A stretch of DNA of 64,000 bases, from positions 87,030,318-87,094,317 of the forward strand of contig CM063499.1 of the NCBI GenBank assembly GCA_032207245.1, in the 5' to 3' direction. The first letter of the stretch is position 1. Each line of letters starts with the position of its first letter. A program made the translations under genes and the position numbers. Below are positions 23,127 through 34,700 of the stretch, one piece after another. The stretch comes from Pardosa pseudoannulata. Lineage: Eukaryota; Arthropoda; Arachnida; Araneae; Lycosidae. The notes under the pieces were generated by a model. That model saw nothing but the letters and a program-made list of their open reading frames with translations, was not told where the DNA came from and did no database searches.

Positions 23127-23204
23127 GTGGGTTGAATTATTTTATATGTACTGTCATACTTTACGTTTCTGTATAGAAATAATATATACTTATCTTTATT
23201 CTTA

Positions 23205-24505
23205 ACAGTTGGGCTGTAAAGTTTGTGGGCTAACATAGAAAAAAAAATTTTTGATGGAATTTAATTTTATTATTTAATTTAATTTTATTATTCAATGTGC
23301 CTTCAAGGGTGATACAATGATTATAGCTGTCATACAATTTTTGATACAATTTTTATAGTACGAATTGTCTTTAGCCTCAAAATAGGCTTCAGTTTTGTTG
23401 ATTACTTCTTCATGGGTGCTAATATTTTTTCCAGTGAGCATTCTCTTGATGTCTGGGAACACGAAAAAGTCACTGAAGGCCAGTGCTGGAGAATACGGTG
23501 CATGCTGAAGCAATTTGAAGCCCAATTCATATAACTTTGTAATCGTTTTCACTGGCTTGTGACACAATACATTGCCTTGATGAAACAACACTTTCATCTT
23601 CTTCAAATGAGGCCATTTTTCCGCAATTACATCCTTTAAACACTCCAATAACACTATGTAATAGTCACTGTTGATGGTTTTTCCCTTTTCAAGATAGTCT
23701 ATGAATAATATATCATACACATCCTGAAATACTGATGCCAAAACCTTGCCAGCCAAATGTTGCATCTTTCCATGTTTTGGAGTTGGTTCATCAAGTACAG
23801 TCCACTCAGCTGACTGTCAATTGGACTCTGGTGTGAATAATAGAGCCATGTTTCACCCATTGTCACATATTGATGCATAAATTTGGGTTTATTATGATTA
23901 AACAGCTTCAGACACAGCTCAGAATCATTAATTTGTTGTTGGTTTTGGTCGATTGTAAACTCGCGTGGCACCCACTTTGCACAGAACTTTCGCCTACCCA
24001 AATATTCATTCACAATAAGTCCAACATGTTCCTTTTATATCTTTAGAGTCTCATATACCTCAATCATATTCACTTTACGATCCTCCAAAATTATTTTGTC
24101 GACTTTTTTGATGTTTTCCCCAGTAACAGCCTCTTTGAGGCGTCCACTGTGTCCGTTGCCCCCAGAGCTCATTTCACCTCATTTAAACTAACCATTTCTC
24201 AGCAGTTGATTTTCCTGGTGCAGAGTTTGAATAATGTTTATGAAGTCAAGTCTTGGCTTCAACAATGTTTTTTTTTTGGCTAAAAACCAATGCTTTATTA
24301 ACACGCAAAATTCCTTATTACCCATTATTTTCAAACTAACAAAAATTGCTTCACTCAAAATACTATATTTCACAAACTAATAATCCCACAGCTATCAAAT
24401 TTATACACACGTTTTTCAATGGTTAGGACCAACTGAAAATCATATGAATTTTAATACTAGTAGCTCCATCTATGTGTCAGCATACGAACTTCTCAGCCCA
24501 CCTGT
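23205..24505 (-). mobile_element. mariner element, full length (1301 bp), inactive
   Basis: Flanked by TA (23203-23204 and 24506-24507). Termini ACAGTTGGGCTGTAAAGTTT and, reverse complemented, ACAGGTGGGCTGAGAAGTTC form imperfect inverted repeats. The length is exactly that of a typical mariner. It carries a broken transposase on the minus strand and occupies most of intron 5. Confidence 0.92.
23292..24376 (-). pseudogene. mariner transposase, frameshifted, catalytic Asp lost
   Basis: Three minus-strand frames in order: N-terminal SEAIFVSLKIMGNKEFCVLI (24188-24373); middle with KWVPREFT and LFNHNKPKFMHQYVTM (23699-24013); C-terminal with HQGNVLCHK, APYSPALAFSDFFVFPD and NKTEAYFEAKDNSYYKN (23292-23765). 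Frames shift at least twice (one near 23760) and a stop lies in the middle. The first two catalytic aspartates of the D,D34D triad read Gly (MGETW for MDETW, HQGN for HQDN); the third (FSDFF) remains. It cannot be functional. Confidence 0.92.
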
Positions 24506-24507
24506 TA

Positions 24508-25101
24508 TTGCTATATTTTAAACTAGTTTAATTATCTCTAATATTAATTTAAATATAGGAATATATATGAAATAATGCAATTTTTAAGTTTCAAAGTTGA
24601 TCTTTTTTGTTCTTCAACACTTAATGCTAGATTTATTATTATGATATATACCGATAAAAATAAGTAGTTAATTATTACAATATGTTCATTCATACAGTTG
24701 TTTCTGTATAGGTAATAGAAATGTTTTCATGGTACAACCTTCTGATTTCTAAAGGGTTAATACAGGCCTTTTTGGTGAAGCCTTTTAGTTGTTTAAAGTT
24801 ACATTTGAAGTCAAATTTGATATCTCATCAGCTTTATTCTTTCATAAATTATCTCTCTTAAATTTTATTGAATTAATAAAACTAATTGTATGTGTATATA
24901 TTTGTGGGTTTTTTTTACCAAAACGTGTTTCAGTAAACTTTTTAGGAAAGAGAACTAAGCGAAGCAAACTTAGTTTCTCTACACTGACTTACACATATAT
25001 TTATATAATAAAATTTTCAATTTCAGTCATCTCAGTTATTTTATATAAATGTAAATAAATGAAAAAATTTTAAACATTCTAAATTTCTTTTCTGTACTTA
25101 G
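24508..25101 (+). other. end of intron 5, nothing recognised
   Basis: AT-rich intron sequence up to the TACTTAG acceptor of exon 6. A chance 89-codon frame at 24789 has no signature. Confidence 0.45.
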
Positions 25102-25184
25102 GTGAAGCACCTTACATTCCTGAAGTCAGCAGTCCAAGTGATACATCTAATTTCGATGTAGATGAGACAGATTTAAAAGGCTCT
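25102..25184 (+). CDS. gek: MRCK exon 6: AGC C-terminal tail
   Basis: It completes a split Ser codon, then adds 27 codons: [20 protein letters not shown] and on to LKGS. This is the proline-rich start of the AGC extension; APYIPEV and TSNFD are conserved in MRCK, ROCK and DMPK. Acceptor TACTTAG, donor GTAGGT. The next intron is only 103 bp, the shortest in the window. Confidence 0.95.
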
Positions 25185-25287
25185 GTAGGTTTAGTATGAC
25201 TTAAAATTTTAGTATGCTATCTTTCCTGACAGTTTTACTTTCTTTTAAGAAAAAATTCTATACTTAATGTTATTTTCTGTTTCCAAG

Positions 25288-25367
25288 GATTCTGTTCCTC
25301 CCAGCTCAAATTCTGTCTTCTCTGGACTTCATCTGCCATTTGTGGGTTTCACATTTACTTCTAAAAG
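25288..25367 (+). CDS. gek: MRCK exon 7: hydrophobic motif of AGC tail
   Basis: Twenty-six codons plus two bases. After a variable PPSSNSVF stretch comes SGLHLPFVGFTFTSKR, the hydrophobic motif that docks on the N-lobe and marks the end of the kinase module. Acceptor TTTCCAAG, donor GTATTT (AAA AG|GTATTT). The split Arg codon is completed by the first G of exon 8. Confidence 0.94.
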
Positions 25368-25673
25368 GTATTTTTCCACTTGCAAAAAAATTGCAATTTC
25401 TTGGTCATATTTAAATTGGAATTTATTTTCATATTTATTGTTCCAGGCTTGGAATTGATGAATTTATATGTTTTTGCTTTTAAATGTATTAACATTTTAA
25501 ACAGTTCTTCTTTATGCCTTAATATTCACCAGAGCAGTTCTTAAATCATAAGGTTAGACCTACATGTTTTTATATTTTAAAGACATTAATACAGGAGTAC
25601 ACAATCATTGAAAAATTCCCTCTCTTGTAATTGAGCAAAATTAGGAGAATTTTTTATGGAAACTAGTCATCAC

Positions 25674-26070
25674 CAGGGATGCAACGGATGTCAATTTAGC
25701 TGGATATTGGATACCAGATGTCAGCATGTTTCATACTTTTACTTTTTAAATTTTAAATATATCAGCTTTACTTACTTTATTTTTGCAACCAAATTGTAGT
25801 ATTTTTCTCACCTGTTATATTTTTTAATTAGTGAACTATTTGTTTAGTGCCGGTGTTGAAATAATTTCAATGCCGGCACCAAACTAATCACTTTCAAAAA
25901 CAAACCAAAAGTTCACGGTGAGATGGAACGTAATAAATTCCAAATAGATAAACTGTCTGTATTCAATGGGGGTAAAGTAAACATTTAAAAGGTAAGAAAT
26001 GTAGAGCTGAATTAGCCACTTGCCGTACTTGTCATACTAAAGGACATTTTAAAAAAAGTATGTGTACAAT
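25674..26070 (+). mobile_element. possible retroelement/hAT remnants with a zinc-knuckle peptide
   Basis: CAGGGATGCAACGG at 25674 looks like a hAT terminus, with no partner found. A hairpin at 25850-25893 pairs TTTAGTGCCGGTGTTGAAAT with ATTTCAATGCCGGCACCAAA. At 25994-26070 one frame reads CRAELATCRTCHTKGHFKK and SMC, close to the CCHC zinc knuckle of retrotransposon Gag proteins (spacing C-x2-C-x4-H-x5-C, one residue longer than usual). Heavily decayed; the parts may be unrelated. Confidence 0.3.
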
Positions 26071-26274
26071 CTAGGAAAGCAGAATTCATTCATCATATTT
26101 ATTCACAAATCACAAATTGTGTTATATGTACATCATAAGCCTAAAATCATTGTTCTAATGTTCTGAACCAAAACAGGATTGTTTTTTTCTATCTATCTGG
26201 TGTTTCCAGATTCCAATTAATTATGAGTTCTTTTATTCTGGCTGTTGCCAGATGCATTACATCAACCTTATGCC

Positions 26275-26430
26275 GAACCCCCAGTGTTTAGTTCCCAAGC
26301 ATCCATTTTCCTCAGTTTATCTGCCCTCTGAAGAGATTGAAGGCTGAGTCAACCTTACCCAACCCAAGGATCAAATTTCGAACCTGTGTCATGGGAGCAA
26401 AAAGGTACTACCTTAATGCCACTGGGCTAT
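26275..26430 (-). mobile_element. SINE-2, partial copy
   Basis: CCCCCAGTGTTTAGTTCCCA, GAAGGCTGAGTCAACCTTAC and AATGCCACTGGGCT match the SINE-2 copies at 20600 and 56028. The tail-side third is missing. Confidence 0.75.
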
Positions 26431-26789
26431 ACATTTGTATGATACCCTTGTAAAGTTCTCTTGCTAGGATCTGGCTTTAAAAAAATACAGAATTGGGAGG
26501 AAATTCCTCCCTTATAAGACCAAATTGGGTGGATTCTTTTTAGGGAACAGTCTTGAGTACCTATATAATGCCTTCATAATAAGATCCTGTTGCTAGATGG
26601 CCAGCATGGGAAAAGGGCAAAGCTTCAAATAAATTTCCTCTTTCTCCGGTGATCTAAATTGGATAAATGATTTATTTGAAGCAGCCATTCTCCAATATGT
26701 GGTTCACATAATAAATTCTTGTAGCAAGCAGATCATCATAGAAGAGGGACACAAAATCAGGGGAAATTTTTCACCCTCTGAGGATGGTT

Positions 26790-27510
26790 CAATGGCCAAC
26801 AGATGTTATTTGGACTTCACAACGAATTTCAGACCAAATACATAATGCGAACAATGGCTGAGTGGTTAGGGTGCTGGCCTTTGGTATTAGAGTTCGTGGG
26901 TTTTAATCCCATAATGGCATGGATGTTTGTAGCCATTCAGAATTGGCTTTAAGCTGTAGGTCCCAATCTCATTAGCCCTCATGTTGCAAAAAGTAGACCC
27001 AAATACATAACCTTGAAAACTAAGATACAACTTTACAAATCTTTGACAAGACCTATGATCCCACATGGAAGCGATTGATGTGGAGAAAACTGGATGAAGA
27101 AAAATTACTGGTCTTTGAGCAAAAAATTGGGAGAAAAAATTTTGGGGCTGTTGAGGAGAATGGAATCTGGAGAATAAGATACTACTTTAAACTACAACAA
27201 AAATTTAGAGAACCTAATATAAAAGTATATAAACCTAATATAAATAGTTAAATTGATTAAAGCAAGGGAGTTAAAATGGCATGGATATATTTACAAATCC
27301 AGTGTTGAAAACCCAGTCAAGAAAATAATTTTCACAAAGCTCAGAGGAAAGAGAAGGAGAGGCAAGCTGTGTTTAGAGATGGCTTGATAATGTGGAACAG
27401 TGGTTAAGAAATAGTAGAAGTCAACAGATGGATATCAATTGCTGTATATAGATCAAGATAGAGGAAGCTGACTGGGACAACCTTTGCCAGGAACTGGCTG
27501 TAGTGCTTGA
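26790..27510 (+). pseudogene. LINE reverse-transcriptase C-terminal fragment, split by a SINE
   Basis: Before the SINE: ANRCYLDFTTN; after it: LKTKIQLYKSLTRPMIPHGS, then WMKKNYWSLSKKLGEKILG. Further on are decayed versions of the ARGxxRLKWHGHI and RGRPRLRW-type blocks. This order is characteristic of the C-terminal end of non-LTR (jockey/CR1-like) reverse transcriptases. Stops and shifts throughout. The SINE-1 at 26846-26998 sits inside it. Confidence 0.7.
26846..26998 (+). mobile_element. SINE-1 inserted in the LINE fragment
   Basis: ATGGCTGAGTGGTTAGGGTG (A box) to TTGCAAAAAGTAGACC; CCAAATACATAA is duplicated at 26834-26845 and 26999-27010. The AACC tail is missing, so the element ends at GTAGA. 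Confidence 0.88.
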
Positions 27511-27541
27511 AAAGAAGAGGAGGATGGTTCATATTAGGCAA

Positions 27542-27692
27542 CAGGGGTGTATGCAAGGGAAGGGTTAGGGGTTTAACCCCCCCACCCCTTGAGCTCAGAC
27601 AAAATGGCAAAAATAAAAATTTAGAAGTTATGCAGGCTATTATTTGTTAGAATTATGAACCCCCTCTTGAAAAAGTTCTGCATACGCCACTG
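27542..27692. mobile_element. hAT-type MITE, 151 bp
   Basis: Starts CAGGGGTGTATGCA and ends TGCATACGCCACTG, a terminal repeat of the common hAT CAGTGGCGTA type. The flanks TTAGGCAA and TTGGGCAC match at 6 of 8 positions as a decayed 8-bp duplication. Confidence 0.7.
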
Positions 27693-27958
27693 TTGGGCAC
27701 ATACTTTTTTGGGAACAGTCGTCATGACTACCTATATCAACCTCTCATCATATTGTCCTCTTGCTGAGAGGTTAGCAGGAGAGAGAAAGAAGGGATTAAC
27801 ACTAGAATTACGGTGGTCTTTGTATACCTAGAATTAGGGCGGGTGTCATTTTGACCCCTTGAAAAGATATCCGCATATTTCTCTATATGATATAACATAT
27901 TTGTAAAAAATAAATTAAAATAACGCAAATTATGACAACTACAGTTTGTTTTTAAAAA

Positions 27959-28457
27959 TATACAGACTTTGAAGGTATGTAGGATCAATTAAACGATTTA
28001 CTACGTTCTCTCCTAAACTTTGATCATTTGGTCTCATTTCATCTTTTCCTAAATAAGGAAATCCGTTTAATAAGTATTTTGTCCTCTCTTCTACTTCTAG
28101 CCAAAATTTTATTCCTGATTTATCGAGCTTGTTAGGCATATACTGCAAAAATCGGCATCTTGTTTTTGTAGGAAATAACTGTTCATCAAACGTAATATTT
28201 TCATTTGGTTTGTAGCAAAGCTTACAGTTGTCTATAAAAGTATTCCATACGTTGGATAGTGTAAATTTATCACACTGCAAACGTGAAGACCTTGTTAGTT
28301 TATTTTCAAAACGAAGAAATTTCATAACTTCCGGAAACCTATCTCTACTCATAGTTTCATGAAAAGATTTTGGTCCCCAAGTCTTGGACCACAAACTAAG
28401 AATTGGTAAGCCCTTGGTGGCTAATGCCCCCTTAAATACGACAGCGCTATGAATGCT
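27959..28457 (-). pseudogene. piggyBac transposase, central fragment
   Basis: A minus-strand frame reading WSKTWGPKSFHETMSRDRFP, KFLRFENKLTRSSRLQCDKF and CYKPNENITFDEQLFPTKTR, then GIKFWLEVEERTKYLLNGFP. This is the middle of the DDE_Tnp_1_7 (piggyBac) domain; the DEQ Asp of the FDEQLFP block is present. The open frame runs on to 28733 only because the inserted SINE happens to be open. N- and C-terminal thirds are missing. A second copy of the same segment is at 30713-31170. Confidence 0.93.
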
Positions 28458-28467
28458 TCCAGTTCTG

Positions 28468-28636
28468 CTAAGCCGAATGCTGGCCGATTGGTTAGGGAGC
28501 TGATTGTCAGTACCGGAGTTCGTGGATTCGAATCCCACTGCAGCATGGATGTTCGGAATCGGCTTTAAGCAGTAGGTCCCAGTCTCATTAGCCCTCGTGT
28601 GCAAAACAGTAGACTGTAGCTCTCCAAACCAAACCA
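28468..28636 (+). mobile_element. SINE-1 inserted in the piggyBac element
   Basis: TGGCCGATTGGTTAGGG (A box), GGATTCGAATCCC (B box), end CTCTCCAAACCAAACCA. TCCAGTTCTG is duplicated at 28458-28467 and 28637-28646. A gap after GGATGTT removes about 8 bp of the consensus. It is younger than its host element. Confidence 0.93.
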
Positions 28637-29060
28637 TCCAGTTCTGATAATAAAATAGTGAAAGAGTCATTATGAAGTTTATACTTGTCTTCAACATCAG
28701 TATATAGCCTGCCGTATTTCTAGGTATATTCATTTGTTAGGGCAAAAATAAAAATACGATTTTCTTGAAATCTTTACTATTGCATAAATCACAATGATTT
28801 AGGAAAAGTCAAGAAAGGATTAAGATATTTGCAAAAAAATAGAAAAGCTGTCAGAGATAAGAGTTCGCTAGGTGTCAAAATGACCCTTTCCGTAATTCTA
28901 GTGTTAAGAAAACATTTCCCAGTGTACAATCCTAAAAGGGTGAAAGCTTTTATATGGAACTTGATTCTATAAATAAAGTAATTTTACTAGTTCTGTAATA
29001 ATAAGTTGAGAAAATATTTATATTTCAAAATTCATTCATTGTTCCTATTTTCCAAAGTAG

Positions 29061-29182
29061 GTTGTCTGGTTTCGGAATGCAGAACGGAATCGATTATCAT
29101 ATTGAAGAAAGTCAGATCATGTATGAACAGAGGATACAGAAACTGGAGCATGACAAAATGGACTTGCAAAGGAGGTTAAGAG
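29061..29182 (+). CDS. gek: MRCK exon 8: linker and start of coiled coil
   Basis: One base completing Arg, 40 codons, and one base of the next Glu. It reads LSGFGMQNGIDYHIEES, then a heptad-like helix (IMYEQRIQKLEHDKMDLQRR) that opens the long coiled coil. Acceptor AAAGTAG, donor GTATGT. The YEQRIQKLE core matches the position where MRCK coiled coils begin. Confidence 0.92.
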
Positions 29183-29328
29183 GTATGTTAAAATGGTGGT
29201 TGGGTTAACTTGAATATAACTTGAAATTTTTTTGCCCTTTTTCGTTTATTCCTGCAATGAGTTCACTAAGAGGAATTCATACTAAATTTTTTAAACAATA
29301 TGTGCAAATTTATTGTAATTTCTTTTAA

Positions 29329-30399
29329 CCCTTTCGCGATGGGAAGAGCAAACGCGTTTTTCTCTGAGGTCGGCAGTCACTTTCGCAAGTGAGTATCGTG
29401 GGCCAGAAGGTTTTATGCTATTAAGCCTAAATTCGTGAAATTAGCGAAGTAGCAACGTGTTATTCAATAATACTGCATAAAATATTTAAACAGAATGCGA
29501 CTTATATGTTTATAGATACTTTATATAGTTAAGCTATTTCTGATTTAAATATATATTTTACACCTTTTTTTCATTCTTTACTTACTATTTAATGACTTTT
29601 AACGTTACAAAACTGAATACTATGTTATTTAAAATTATTTTTTTATGAAAAATTTTAAAAACAGGGATCTACACACAATCCTACGTTACAATCCTTGTAC
29701 TCTTAGTAACTCATTTGCCATTTTGGAGGATTTTTCCAGGAATTTGAAAAAACGAAGCATCATCATATTTGTCAGAAATGTCCTCCTCATCATTAGAATC
29801 ACTAGATCTATTATGAACAAAGAGAACAATCCGAATATATTATAGTGTAACTATTACTACTATCCTAATCTGTTTCAGAATCAAAATCTGTAATATTTTG
29901 AGTCATTTCAGCTATTTCAAGCTCAGTTAAACACTTTCGACACTTCGGAAATCTAACAATAAAAAGAGAAAAAAAGATCCAAGTCTGTCAGATCTAATTC
30001 TCTACTAAAACCTGGACTGCAAACCAAAATATACAACGCTTTAGCAAAAATAAAACTCCCTTGCTTACATAAACACTAGGTGATAATTTAAAGAGCCTTC
30101 ATAAAACATGTCATTCGGAAACATTCCTTTCCCCTGATGTTTATATAATCAAAAACCACGTGTATGTGTATCATACTACTCTCATATTGAGTGCAAGGTC
30201 AAATCTACATGTATCTAAAACCATATGGACGTACAATGCCATCTTGTATCAAAAGTTAGTTTTTAAAAGGTTCCAGAACACTGGCACAAATATGTGACGG
30301 TCGGGATGTACGAGAAAACGTTCTGGCACACCAGTGTGTCGGCCGGGAAGTGAATGCGTTTCTTGCTGTCACGTATGTGTGACAGTAGGTGCGAAAGGG
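29329..30399 (-). mobile_element. piggyBac-like TTAA element, CCCTTTCGC ends
   Basis: TTAA at 29325-29328; starts CCCTTTCGCGATGGG and ends GTAGGTGCGAAAGGG; the right TTAA has changed to TAAA. The right part matches, in reverse complement, the element at 63335 onward (shared ACACTGGCACAAATATGTGA, CATATGGACGTACAATGCCA). The inner minus strand has acidic Ser/Asp-rich codons like a piggyBac N-terminus. 1071 bp, no intact transposase. Confidence 0.8.
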
Positions 30400-30712
30400 T
30401 AAAATAATTACCTGATATTAACCCAGTTATGCTTGTTCCATTATTGGAACAGCCATCCTGTAGAAGTTATCAGTTATTTAATGCAATAGTATAGTAGTTC
30501 TCGAACTGTTGAGTAAATTTATTCAAATTAACTACCAAAATATTGTTTATAATTTTATTTATCAACGTTTAGATTAATATTCAACAAGAATATACTACAG
30601 TAAGTGTAAAAGTTTTTAAAATAGTCATATTTTTGTGAAGGCATACTTTTGGAGAGCAATCCAAAATCACTGGTACCTACAATCTTCAGCTATAGTTCCT
30701 GAACAGATATAG

Positions 30713-31170
30713 TTCTTGAAAAGATATCCGCATATTTCTCTATGATATATATTTGTGAAAAATAAATTAAAATAACGCAAATTATGACAGCTACAGTTTT
30801 TTTTTAAATATACAGACTTTGAAGGTATGTAGGATCAATTAAACGATTTACTACGTTCTCTCCTTTGATCACTTGGTCTCATTTCATCTCTTCCTAAATA
30901 TGGAAATTTGTTTAATAAGTATTTTGTCCTCACTTCTACTTTTAGCCAAAATTTTATTCCTAATTTATCGAGCTTGTTAGGCGTATACTGCAAAAAACGG
31001 CATCTTGTTTTTGTAGGAAATAACTGTTCATCAAACGTAATATTTTCATTTGGTTTGTAGCAAAGCTTACAGTTGTCTATAAAAGTATCCCATATGTCAG
31101 ATATTAGTGTAAATTTATCACACTGCAAATGTGAAGACCTTGTTAGTATATTTTCAAAACGAAGAAATTT
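30713..31170 (-). mobile_element. piggyBac transposase fragment, second copy
   Basis: Nearly the same sequence as 27860-28325: CTACTTTTAGCCAAAATTTT, CATCTTGTTTTTGTAGG and so on. A 97-codon minus-strand frame (30835-31128) encodes CDKFTLISDIWDTFIDNCKL and NENITFDEQLFPTKTR. Both ends are truncated and no TTAA pair is seen. Confidence 0.88.
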
Positions 31171-31386
31171 TTTGGTATACTGTTCCTAGTTCCTTTATGT
31201 TAACTGTAGTGTTCTTATCAAACTATTTTCTGGTATGCCTGTATTGTACATGTGCACTAGATAATCTTGGCCCTGAATCATTATTTTAAGTTAATTTTAA
31301 AATATTTTATAATTTAATGTGTTATTATTTTGATTTTAGTATATTTGAAATATTATTTCTATTACCTTTTCTATTTCCCAACACAG

Positions 31387-31515
31387 AAATGTCAAAATTT
31401 TTTAAACAACAAGGACTTATTCTTGATGGGGAAGATTATGGAAGAGGGAGAAGTTCAGATATAGAAAGTCGAAAGCTTCAAGATGAAATTAATGGTCTTA
31501 AGAAGAAAAAAACAG
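31387..31515 (+). CDS. gek: MRCK exon 9: coiled coil, divergent insert
   Basis: It completes a Glu codon (G|AA), adds 42 codons, and leaves one base for the next Glu. MSKFFKQQGLILDGEDYGRG is not a conserved MRCK segment; KLQDEINGLKKKK resumes the helix. Acceptor CACACAG, donor GTATTT. The open frame runs on into both introns, but phase agreement with exons 8 and 10 fixes the limits. The Met codon near its start is internal. Confidence 0.9.
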
Positions 31516-31860
31516 GTATTTTTGTACTTAAAGAAACAGCTGGGAAGGGGGGTTTCTATACTGTATTTTTTTTAAACTTTGTACTGAATTGTATGAAAAA
31601 ACTGTTTCTTCTCTTCTATTGCCTAGTTTTTTCAAATAACATTTTAAGTCATCTGGAGAGTTTTGCAATTTTTGAAATCACTGTATATTTTTGGCCTGAT
31701 TATTTTGTTACTTTTAATAACAAGCAACCTTGATTGAAGGAGACATGTAAATGTGATTTTTGTGTTCATATTGATTAGTTCCAGCACAAGGAGTGGCTTG
31801 ATTGTTTCAGTGCAATGCTAAGAATGGAAAATCAAAAAGTTCATTTTGGTATATTATGAG

Positions 31861-32012
31861 TTGGACAGTGGTAACTGGTCAAGTGCTGTCTTTTGGTACC
31901 AGAGTCCATGGAGTTTTTCCCCACTGTTGTCATGTATATTCATAGTAGTTTGGAATTAGTTTTAAGCTGTAGCCCTCATGTTGCAAAAAATTGACTGTAA
32001 CAATCCAAATGA
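31861..32012 (+). mobile_element. SINE-1, strongly diverged
   Basis: GGTAACTGGTCAAGTGCTGT, GGTACCAGAGTCCATGGAG and CCCTCATGTTGCAAAAAATT keep the SINE-1 order with many substitutions and a deletion. Confidence 0.65.
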
Positions 32013-34545
32013 AATCTGTTTTACAATGCTTTATTTTCAAAAAGGAAAATAAAAGTAGTCATACGTTGTGAAATTTGAGTTTATCAAATCAGCATTCCCA
32101 TATATTCATATGAATATAAACTTTATTTATTATTTATTTTGTAATGTTCCAACTGCCAGCAAGATGGCAAAAAGTCAGAACAAAATGTTACTATTATGAT
32201 TCAATGAATTTTTCTTATTCTTTTGTACAGCTTATATTTGTTTTTAAAAAATTGTTAAACTTTTTGGATGACTTAATACTTTGAGGTTATTATTGGTTAT
32301 TTATATTCAGCTTAAAAATCTATTTTATGCACTGCAAAACACCATATCAAACTGTATGGCTACTATATAAAATATCTTGAATTTGATAACAGAAGATAAA
32401 TTTTATAGAATTATATAAGTATTATCAAAAGTCCTGCTTTACTTTTTTATATGTATAATTTCTTTTTACTAACTTGTATATAAAGGATAAAAAAGTATTG
32501 TAATTGTAAAGAACATAAACTTTAAAATTTTAATAAGTATTACCACTTTAGACATTCTTTTATTAATTGATGTGAACATGTGTGACTAATGTCTCAAGTG
32601 TGTACATACGTTAGCATGATGAATTGATGAATGTATGAATTGGTTATGTGTGTTATGTGAGCATGCCAAGCAAATATTTCTGCAAGATAAGTGAGTCAAA
32701 ATTTGTCCTGTAGTTTTTTTTTTTTTTTTAACTCAATTATAAATCAAAAATATCAACCAGAAATTGTACTTATGCATAAGTATGTATTTTATAAATCATT
32801 GAATTATCCAAATTTGGCCTTTCCAAACCAAAAGGCTTTGTAATTTACATTGGACATGAATTTTATTCAGGCAGTATGTGCAGTGTATATATATATATGA
32901 CAAGTCATGATCCAGAGTTAAGGCGAATGGAAAACAGTCTTCTTGATCATAATAAGTTTTATTAACTCATCATTCTTAAGGAAAATAACATGCGGAATTT
33001 TCATTGTTCGTGGTGGAGCTATGCATAAAGGTGTTGACTGCTCCATGTCCTCACACCAAAATCAAATTTATCTGTTTGCAAGCTCATCAAATAGCTCAAA
33101 AATGCTTCCTGACTGGATTATTCTGAAAGCTTACGTGAGCGTGGGTCTTTTTCATTTATTTTATTATAAATCGTTTTTAACTTACATAATTTCTAACTAC
33201 CCCTTTTTTACACCTGACATATATTTATAACTCTAGTTATTGTATTATTATTATTATATTAATAATTAATAGAGCAGTTAAATATTTGTGATTATGCATA
33301 CATAAATAAGACAAAAATAATCAATAAAATAATACTATTTTATGGCAATTAGTCCAAAAGGAATACATATTTTGCTACCGTGATACATTTAAAGCATTTT
33401 TAGCGTTTTATCTTCAAATTTCTTCAGTGTATTAATGTATATTGTGATAGATTACTGTGCAAAGTATATGTTATAAGTCAGTATCTCTTTTAAGTAAACT
33501 ATCAGTTTTAAGAACAATAACTAACCTAACAAGTCATGTTCCACTGAACATTTGGTAGACATCCATAATGCTCAAATAAGGCCAAAATAGCATCCTAGTT
33601 TTTAATAGGATATTCAGTGAAATACGTTTGTTTTTAAGATATTATTAATATGTTACTTATGTGTTAAAATTAAATATTATAAATGAAAATAATTCTGAGC
33701 CTGCCTTGTAAATATATAAATATAGCATAGTTTGATTCCACAAAGAAATCTTAGTAAAAAATAAAATTACTTAATCCAATTATTAAATGAAAAACTCAAT
33801 TGTAACAGCTTTTTTTTAATAAACTTAATTTTTTTTTCAAACATGTAATTTTAATAGACATATCTCAAGGTCAAGGTAATTGGGTTTAACGGAGTACCTA
33901 GCGAAGTGGAAGGTCTTCACTTTAACCTCTGAACGTAAGCAGATCAAAACATAAATTTAGGCCTCTAGGCAAAAAGTAATCCAAACAAAAATTTAATACA
34001 CTCCAGCTCACAAGAGAGCGAAGAGGTGAGAACGTTCTCATAAATAATGAGTGACCAGCGCGTTGTTTAATTAGGGGATAATTAGACTGTAACCTTGACA
34101 ATGACCATTTGGTATGTTATCAGCAATACACAGATTCAACAACATGATGCTCATAAAATATAAAATAAGTAGAACAATAATAAAAAATAGGGACATAAAA
34201 AAGTTGCAACTTGGCATGGCAAATAAAAATAAACAAAAGTGACAGCACTAACAAAAAGATATATTTTGGGTTTTTATAAAATTTTTACTAAGCATTTTTC
34301 AGTTTTTTTTTTTAAATTTTTATAAACATAAAACAAGACAAAACATTAAGTAAACAAAAAATAAACGTGAGCAAAGTAGCAGAATGATACGATACCCAAA
34401 ATATTGGAAATAGAAAAAATAAAAATAAAATAAGCCAAAAAATAAAGAAATGTTGAAAAAATGTTATGTTTGATATATTTTTTCCTACAAATATTGTCTA
34501 AATAAATAAATTTAATATTCTTATGAGACTTTTTTTTCCCTTCAG
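32013..34545 (+). other. intron 9, mostly featureless
   Basis: AT-rich. 33865-34100 is less AT-rich (contains CTCAAGGTCAAGGT and CCTTGACAATGACC, a possible inverted pair) and may be an old insertion. Open frames at 32943 and elsewhere show no protein family. Confidence 0.45.
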
Positions 34546-34700
34546 AGCTTGAAATTGAAACAAGTAAACTCCGAAAAGAACGAGATATTTTATGTGGGAA
34601 GCAAGAGCTGGACTCTTTGCAAGACGAGAAACTTCTTCATTTGAGAGAACTTGATAAAGCTCTTCGATTTTCCAAAGCTGAAAATGATGAACTTCACAGG
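34546..34700 (+). CDS. gek: MRCK exon 10: coiled coil
   Basis: Two bases complete Glu, then 51 codons from LEIETSKLRKERDILCGKQE to ENDELHR, ending in phase 0. The charged heptads are typical of the MRCK rod. Acceptor CCCTTCAG after a T-rich tract, donor GTAATG. It lies between a 3-kb mostly featureless intron and a Tigger remnant that begins 257 bp downstream. Confidence 0.94.

Larger units (their letters stand above)
27800..28903 (-). mobile_element. piggyBac-type element with TTAA duplication
   Basis: TTAA at 27796-27799 and 28904-28907. Termini CACTAGAATTACGG and CCGTAATTCTAGTG, with inner GTGTCATTTTGACC/GTGTCAAAATGACC repeats. It contains part of a piggyBac transposase and a later SINE-1. 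About 925 bp without the SINE, so it is internally deleted. Confidence 0.93.

Noticed and set aside
27939..28733. 264-codon frame as one intact transposase
   Set aside because: Its N-terminal half is translated SINE plus element end; only the middle is piggyBac, and both ends of the transposase are missing.
31317..31733. 138-codon frame taken as a small gene
   Set aside because: Only 31387-31515 is exon; the extensions are intron read-through with hydrophobic low-complexity sequence.
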